A stretch of DNA of 64,000 bases from Talpa occidentalis (lineage: Eukaryota > Chordata > Mammalia > Eulipotyphla > Talpidae), in the NCBI RefSeq assembly GCF_014898055.3, contig NW_023600993.1:21463048-21527047 (forward strand). The letters are read 5' to 3'. The stretch's first letter is position 1, and each line of letters opens with the position of its first letter. Of the stretch, positions 57,690 through 64,000 are shown piece after piece. The position numbers and the translations under genes are program-made. The notes beneath the pieces were generated by a model. It was not told the origin of the DNA. It did not search any database and worked only from the letters and a program-made list of their open reading frames with translations.

Positions 57690-58170
57690 TTCTAAACCCA
57701 GCGTCTAGCTTGAGAAGCAGAACATTATTAATACTTTTAAAATTCCCTTAGGATCTCCTTCCTATCCTACTTAGGTAACCATAATCCAGGCTTTCATTGT
57801 AAGCAAGTCCTTGCCTTTTGTCTTATTATTGATACTAAACATATCATTGCTTAGTTTGAACTTTATACAAATGCAAAACGTACTAAATGTATTTTGTATT
57901 TTTTTTGTTTTTTTCTCATTTTGATTTTGAAAATCATCTATTATGTTAGCTATAATTCATTGCACTATACAATTCACCATTGTATAGTGAAATTATTTGA
58001 ATGTATTATAATTGATTGTCCATTTTAATGTTGATAATTATGTGTGATATTTCTGCTTTTACTAGATGGTCAATGGCACTGAGTAGCCCATGCCAAAGAG
58101 TGGAATTTCTGAGTTTTAGGTTGTGTCTGTTCATATTACCTTGGCAGTGAAACATTGGATCATACCAAAC
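57690..58170 (-). mobile_element. Old L1 3' region, antisense
   Basis: CCATTGTATAGTGAAATTAT, TTGATTGTCCATTTTAATGT, CTTTTACTAGATGGTCAATG, GCCAAAGAGTGGAATTTCTG, AGTGAAACATTGGATCATAC parallel the antisense L1 landmarks 'attccattgtat, then ccattctactgttgatgg, then aggagtggaattgctgggtcat', with small deletions and rearranged order. Contains an 11-base inverted repeat at 57963-57989. Confidence 0.55.
57963..57989. repeat. Inverted repeat, 11-base arms
   Basis: CACTATACAAT and ATTGTATAGTG flank a five-base loop (TCACC). A perfect small stem inside a decayed L1. Confidence 0.85.
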
Positions 58171-59835
58171 ATTATGGTTGAACACAAGTCCGCCTTATTT
58201 TCTCTTGTGTGAAATGCAGGCACTATCTTTTCTTCATTTTTCTCTTAAGATATTTGTCTTTTTCCTTGCTATTTATAGTTTCCTTTTTATTTAATGAGGG
58301 AGCATTTGTTTTGAATACTGTATATTGTTCAGAAATATGGGATCACACCTCTTTACGTGTATGTCACTATACCATTCTCACCCCCCTCTATTTTCTTCTA
58401 TGTATTTCATAATTTGTGGTCCTACATTTATGTCTTTAATTCGTTTTGGATTAACTTTTGTGTATGGTGTAAGAGAGTGATTTAGTTTTATTCTTTTGCA
58501 TGTCCTTGTCCAGTTTTCCTAACATCAATTATTTAAGAGACTTTCCTTTCTCCAGTGTATACTCTTGACATTTTTTGTAATAAATTAACCATCAATATAT
58601 TTGTGCATTTATTTTTTGACTTTCAATTGTGTTATGTGTGTGTTTATTCTAGTACCACACTGTTTTCATTAATATAACCTTGTAGTACAGTTTGGAATCT
58701 AGAAGTATGATATTACTACTCTTCTTTTCTTGTCAGAATTGCTTTGATTATTTAGGGTAATTTGTGGCAGCTTATGAATTTCAGTAATGTTTGTTCTATT
58801 TCATTGAAGAATGCCATTGAAACTTGGTAGGGATTATACTGAAACTATATATTGCTTTGAGTGAATTAGCAATGTGAATTCTCACAATCCATGAACAGGG
58901 ACTATCTTTCCATCTTTTTGTGTCTTCTGTTTCTTTTAAAATGTCTTATAATTTCATTGTATAGGTCCTTGAAATATATATAAACTTTATTATGTTGAGG
59001 TATATTTCATATATCCCCAATTTTTTCAGTTTTTACTATAAATGGATCTTGAATATTATCAAATGCTTTCTCTGCATCTGTCAATATGCTCATATGAATT
59101 TTAGCTTTCCTTTTGTTGATGTGGTGAATTACATAGCTCTATTTTCAGATGATCACCATTCCTGTTGTCCTGGAATAAATCCTACCATGATAGTATTTCT
59201 TTTGGTGTACTGTTGAATTCGCTTTGCTAAGATTTTGTTGGGAATTTTGCCTACATTATCCTTAGAGATCTGTGTTTGTAAGTTTAACTTTCGTGATGTC
59301 TCTGCTTCTGGAGAGTGTGATGTTGACCTCATAGAATGTTGAAGGCATATCCTCTTTCTCAATTTTTAAAAGATTTTAAGCATAGGCATCAATTCATCTT
59401 TGAAGGTTTGGTATATCTTGCTAGCAAAACCTTCTGAGACTGGGCTTTTGATTTTTGGGAAAATTTTGAATCAGTTTCCTTGTATGTTCAGGTTTTCTGT
59501 TTCTTCCTGATTCAGAAGGTTGTAGATTTCTACAAAATTGTCCATTTCACCTAGGTTACTCAATTTATAGACATCTATCAGTAGATACTTGAAGTAATCT
59601 CATGATTTCCTGTATTTCTAAAATATTGGTTCTAACTTCTCTTTCATTTCAAGCTAAATTTATGAAAGTTAGAGTTTATTTATACAATGGATAATAATCT
59701 TTTGACAGCTCTGTATATAGCAGATATCTTGTCTGTCATTTTTGTTTCACTTTCTGTGATGTCTTTCAATGAACTTTTTAATTGGTATATAACAAAATTG
59801 ATCAATCTTTTTTTGACAAGCAATTTTTTTTGTGT
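58171..59835 (-). mobile_element. L1 ORF2 body, antisense, about 1.6 kb
   Basis: A long antisense L1: TTTTGGATTAACTTTTGTGT, CAGTTTTCCTAACATCAATT, TAGTACCACACTGTTTTCAT, TTGTAGTACAGTTTGGAATC, TTCTCACAATCCATGAACAG, ATGCTTTCTCTGCATCTGTC, TTTGTTGATGTGGTGAATTA, TTTGCTAAGATTTTGTTGGG and TGCTTCTGGAGAGTGTGATG follow ORF2 in order. The minus-strand frame 59153-59362 still reads IPNKILAKRIQQYTKRN followed by GFIPGQQEW, an ORF2 reverse transcriptase motif. A jump near 58985-59030 removes part of ORF2. No intact protein. Confidence 0.88.
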
Positions 59836-60285
59836 GTGTTATTTGGGAATTTTTTTTTTTTTTAATCGAAGAGATGGTGGTTATCTCTTGCCTTCTCTTC
59901 TCCCCTTCTAGAGCAACTGGAACAATGAAAGCAAACTCTTCCCCCTCTTCATAAGAATTTCACCCCCTTGATTATTTTAGGATTTTTGTGCTACAAACTT
60001 GAGGGATGGTTAGAATGGCTCATACATTCTGAGGTGTGTTGTCGTGTGTCCCACTGTCTCTCTTTGTTTCTCTCATCTTTCTTCACAACATCTATGAAGC
60101 CACCAACAAGTTTTCTGAGAAAGAACAATGTCACACTTGTCCAGGTCCCCTTAGGACCACAGATTCTATCCCACAGGATCATATCTAGGAATTTATTTGA
60201 AAAAAAATACAATTCTATCCTTGAACGAATTCTGGTGAGGTCAACATAGAGATGAAAACCCATTATGCTCCCTATTCTGGAACTT
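59836..60285. other. Unassigned noncoding sequence
   Basis: A T12-type run lies at about 59850-59863. Overlapping open frames of 93 and 101 codons on opposite strands (59968-60296) show no recognised protein. Confidence 0.45.
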
Positions 60286-60289
60286 CCTT

Positions 60290-60480
60290 TTTTCACTCAT
60301 CAATTTATCATGAACATCCTTTCCTTGATAAAGTATAGGATCTTTCTTCCTTTAAATTATTCCAAAGTATATAATAATATGGTTATATAACAATGTGTTT
60401 AAATCTTCTCTTATGGAGGACATTCCAATGGTTTTAAATTGTTCTATGTAGAAAGCAGTGGAACTGAAGAGATGATTGCT
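60290..60480 (-). mobile_element. Old L1 3' fragment, antisense
   Basis: TTTTTTCACTCATCAATTTA, TCATGAACATCCTTTCCTTG, AATTATTCCAAAGTATATAA, TTATGGAGGACATTCCAATG, GTTTTAAATTGTTC match antisense L1 3' landmarks ('atcatgaacatctttccatg, then atattccattgtat, then gatggacatttaggttgtttcc'). Confidence 0.6.
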
Positions 60481-62197
60481 GTTTTGTTGCTCTGTATTTT
60501 CATCATAAAAGCAACATAATTATATTTAGATCACTTGCACATAAGTATTTTTGTGGTCATTTTGTACTTAAACTAAAAAATCACAACCATGCTAAAATGA
60601 ATGAATTTCTTTGGGCATGCTGCCTGAAAATATTCAGTTTTGTGTTTTAAAATAAATAGATTTTCAAAACATTTTCTCCAGTGCTATCTTGTCTGATCTA
60701 TTATATGTTCAATGTTCAATACTTTTAAATGAACAAATGTAAGTTAAACAAAACAAAACATAACAAAATGCTTATTAAATTATTACTGCAAACATTCTTT
60801 TGACAAGTGTAATATATATTCAAAATTCTAATCCCTTTTCCATAGAACAAGATTTAGTGAAAATCCTTTTTAACTGTTGATGGTAGAATGTAATAAAAGC
60901 ATACATAAAACCCAGGAAAGTTACACAACTAATAATAAGTTGGAGTGTTTGGAAGGGTACAAAGATGCATTAACTCCCTTGGTAGTGTTCTATTTCTGAA
61001 GCTAGGTGTTATACACTCAAGAATATCCTCTTTATACTTTCTCATATTTGTAAAATATTTTCTAAAAAATTAAAATCTCAGGACTTTCCTTTTTCTAATT
61101 CTATAGTTGCAAATTAAAAAGGATTACCACTCTAAAACTTAATGATCACATCTGAGGGGGTCAAATGCCACTATATTTGGCAGCTACTCAGTACAGACAT
61201 TGCTGAGCCAGCATCCCAATTCTGAATGACCTGGTTGTCTGTACTTAATCTGGAAGAGGAGAACACTCCAATAATGGCCATTAATAGAACTCTTAGTTCA
61301 TATGGCAACACCAGTCATAAAAGTTCTAAAGGCATTTTGTGGAAAAGGATGAAAAGGGATGATACATGACTCAAGAAATTTACTCAAAACCACTCATAAC
61401 TTTAAAAAGAAATTTAGCGAACTCTTCTCTTCATCAATAGAGTTGCATCTATAATAATATAGACCCAATGTATTTGCATATATAATATAGACCAGATGAT
61501 TGAAACTTTTGAACTAGGATTCAGAGTTTATTTTTCCAAATGCATTTGCTATTAAGGCCTAAGGGTAAGTGTGATGGACTGCATGCGGCCACATAGACCT
61601 CATTTTGATAGCTAATTGACTGAATGCAATTAATTGTCACTTTTGGATTTAATAATTAAAATGCATAGGAATACTGTGTGAAACAGTCTCCTTGGGATGG
61701 CTGGGGAAGTGAGCTTGTTTAGACAAATATAACTTTTGTTGGCAAAGATATTTCCTGACAGACATGAATAAAAATTTAGCCTCACTTGTGGGAGGGTGAA
61801 TACATATTTAATGGTGCACATTTGGACCTGACATTGGCTTTGCTTTCACTCTCAGGGATCATAGCTGAGATTTCCCTGTAGCAGCTTTGCATTGGAGCGG
61901 TGTTCCACATGCTATCAGTGGCAGTTAACATTTATGGCACAATTCATTTAGGTTTTTATGAGTCCTTCATATTCCCTTTATGATCCCAAACAGGAAATGT
62001 CAGCACAGGGAGTGAGCAACGCTCTACACCAAAACATCTTTGATTTTCTTTTCTATGTTAATATTCGCTAAACCTCTAAACCCAAGAGGTAGAGTTTCCT
62101 TAACCTCTAACTTTGTGCATACTTTAGAAGTCTTTAAGCATGGCCTATTGGAATTTCTTATCACAGAGTCCTTCTTCAATCCACCTCAGGGCCTACT
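60481..62197. other. Unassigned noncoding sequence
   Basis: AT-rich. Nothing recognised. Short open frames at 61630-61821 and 62040-62222 are unsupported. Confidence 0.45.
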
Positions 62198-62615
62198 GCT
62201 CAGTCAACTGAGGCTGCCATAATGCAATCACACAGACTGGGTGACTTAAAGCTACAGGTATTTACTGTTCCATACTATTCCAGTTCTGGAGGCTTGAAGC
62301 CTGAATCAGGGTGCCAACATGTTTGGGTTGTAGTGAAAATTCTCTTCTTACTTTGTTGATGGCCGGCTTCTCCTGTCTTCTCAAACCATCTTCCATCAGT
62401 GCTTGATGGGAAGGGGATAGAGATAGAGGTGGCAGGAGGGGTGCAGGGAAGGAGAAAAGGGAGATATCTTCCTCTCCCCTAATGAAGCCATTAATGAGTT
62501 CCCCTCTCTAACGATCTGTTCACTTCTCTGAACCCCTCTACCAGATGTCATCCTAAGGATGCTACTGATTCAAGTCATGAATTTTGAAGGGGCAAAGGTA
62601 TCCAGCCCACTGCAC
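62198..62615 (-). mobile_element. LTR, MST/MLT1-like (MaLR), antisense
   Basis: CTGAGGCTGCCATAATGCAA, TCACACAGACTGGGTGACTT, CCAGTTCTGGAGGCTTGAAG, GCCATTAATGAGTTCCCCTC, GCTACTGATTCAAGTCATGA, ATTTTGAAGGGGCAAAGGTA, TCCAGCCCACTG follow the complement of MaLR LTRs from the 3' end ('gctgctataacaaaatacca, then actgggtggctt, then agttctggaggct') to the 5' end ('catatgaattttggggggacacaaacattcagtcca'). No internal region, so solo. Confidence 0.7.
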
Positions 62616-63405
62616 CTACTAGATGCCAGTCGTTTTTCTAGGTCCTCAGGTATATTTGGGAAGGTACATACATAGCTTGCTGCTGCCGCAAATAAACCCC
62701 CAAATTTCAGAGGTTAATTCAAGGAGAAATGTCTTATGCATGTGAAGGTTTTCTACTCATTGGTTAGGGAGATGATTTCATTATACTTTTCAGTGTGGCA
62801 ATCCCTTAGGCTGTGTATTCATTCCTGGACCCTCTTCATCCACCCTCCTGAAGAATGGAGGAGAGAATAGAGAATTCTGGCCGGGAGTCTTTGTGGATCT
62901 GGCCTTCAGAGACACACGTCATTGCCACCATCTGACGCTTGCTGGGGGCTCAGGCCTTGCGGCTGTGCCGATTACAAGAAAAATTTGTAGTTGTAAAGAG
63001 GTTTCATTTCTTCAATGAACGATCTGATAACAGTGCTTGAAGTGCTGAATTGAGAGACTTATTATGAGAGCTCATTCCTATTATGGTGACAAAGACTGAC
63101 CATACCTGTGACCACCACTGGCTGTCCCGGCAGGGAGGCAGGGAGGCATATCCAGCACTTCATTTTATTCCTAGTGGTTCTGTTAAGTAGTTACCCAAAA
63201 CCTTATTAAAGAGTTGAAATGAATTAAAATGAATTAAAAATAAAGAGTTGAAATGAATTAAAAAAAGAAAACACTTGAAAACCAGCATGTCGTTTTATAG
63301 GTATTCTCAACTGTGATGGTTTGTCTTTTAATATCTTGCCCCATGAATGTAGATAATAAAAGTGAATTTGTATTTTGGGGTTGCAAAGAAGGGACTCAAT
63401 TTAAG
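62616..63405. other. Unassigned, with a small tandem duplication
   Basis: GAGTTGAAATGAATTAAAA occurs at about 63211 and again at about 63244 within an A-rich tract. The rest is unique-looking. No gene. Confidence 0.5.
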
Positions 63406-63672
63406 GACCTCCCTGGTGTCACAAGGGGTTAAGTCGCAGTCCTATGAAGCTATCAGCAGCCACTGTAGCAATAAGTTCGATCCCCAGCCAGGGAGCTGAC
63501 CCACATGGCGTGGCAGACCTCTCCTGTCTTGCCCGCTGCTCCCCTCAGCAGTGTATTTTGGTGGATCTGCTGTTCTGTTCCCCACTCTGTCTCTGGTGAA
63601 TCCTCTCAATCCCAGTACTTCTGGCCTGTACCCCTGCTCTTCTATGCATAAATAAATCTTTTTTAAAAAAAA
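63406..63672 (+). mobile_element. tRNA-derived SINE, full length, subtype IIb
   Basis: A clean forward copy that shows the promoter well. The head is GACCTCCCTGGTGTCACAAG, followed by GGGGTTAAGTCGCAGTCC. The B box GTTCGATCCCC lies at 63475-63485. Body: GGCAGACCTCTCCTGTCTTG, GCTCCCCTCAGCAGTGTATT, CTCTGTCTCTGGTGAATCCT. The tail is TATGCATAAATAAATC plus A-runs. Target-site duplication: ACTCAATTTAAG at 63394-63405 and ACTCACTTTAAG at 63673-63684. An open frame on the minus strand here is SINE complement. Confidence 0.95.
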
Positions 63673-63684
63673 ACTCACTTTAAG

Positions 63685-64000
63685 CTGTCTAGGACAAATT
63701 AGATTCATATGCTCTCCTCACAGCCCATGGTCCATTATAACACCCCTCAGAGGGGTCTCCCCAGTATGGTGCATATTCTTGGATAGCAAGAACATTGGGT
63801 CAGTAGATTGAGCACTTTACCTCAGCAGCGAGCACAGGAGGCATTCCAGAAGTACCTGCTCCCTGAGTGTTGAGTGAAAAATGGAATGTTCCCTGGGAGA
63901 GTTTGTGCAGAAAGTTCATGCTTGCAGGTCACAAACAAGAGGTGAGGGAATGTCAGATATTCAACTGGAACCAACAGTGTGTGAGGAAAGGGTAGTTTCG
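63685..64000. other. Unassigned noncoding sequence
   Basis: Unique-looking to the right edge of the window. No gene or repeat recognised. Confidence 0.5.

Noticed and set aside
58171..59835. Possible reverse transcriptase gene
   Set aside because: The sequence is antisense L1 ORF2 with many frame breaks and a deletion; it is a dead element, not a host gene.

Overview
This window looks like nuclear DNA from a placental mammal. It is AT-rich and CpG-poor, and it is packed with fossil retrotransposons: L1, L2, MIR, hAT-Charlie (MER5- and MER20-like) and LTRs that look like MaLR/ERVL. There is no bacterial-style gene organisation, no operon, no CRISPR array and no recognisable RNA gene. The most informative lineage marker is a tRNA-derived SINE of about 265 bp, present in 16 copies. 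It has a Pol III A box and B box, a long tRNA-unrelated body, and a tail of T-A-rich (AAAT)n type. It is not the Alu/B1, bovine Bov-tA, cetacean CHR, pig PRE-1, horse ERE, carnivore SINEC or vespertilionid VES head as I know them. It therefore probably belongs to a less studied (perhaps laurasiatherian) mammal; I cannot name the species from sequence alone.

Layout. 1-9 kb holds seven SINE copies (one truncated) among MIR, L2 and an antisense L1 fragment. 9-16 kb is mostly unique noncoding sequence with one SINE and two MIR pieces. 16-23 kb has MER5-, hAT- and MER20-like DNA transposon fossils, an L1 3' end with a readable ORF2 tail, and a close pair of SINEs. 26-31 kb is an L1-rich block in which one SINE sits inside an L1 with clear target-site duplications. 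31-45 kb mixes L2, L1, MIR and an ERVL-like LTR. 45-48 kb carries a palindromic AT/CA microsatellite and the only good candidate for a host coding exon (46893-47066, plus strand). 48-64 kb has L2, MIR, LTR and a long antisense L1, then two more SINEs.

I find no complete gene. The candidate exon is 174 bp, phase 0 at both ends, with a consensus donor and a pyrimidine-rich acceptor. It would make most of the window intronic or gene-flanking sequence. I could not assign it to a gene family. Most open frames in the window are chance frames or lie inside SINEs and L1s. The observations most worth following are the SINE family with three diagnostic subtypes, the orphan exon, the nested and clustered insertions, an A-tailed unit at 22.1-22.3 kb, and two unusually clean palindromes. 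I did not find evidence for a new enzymatic or defence system.
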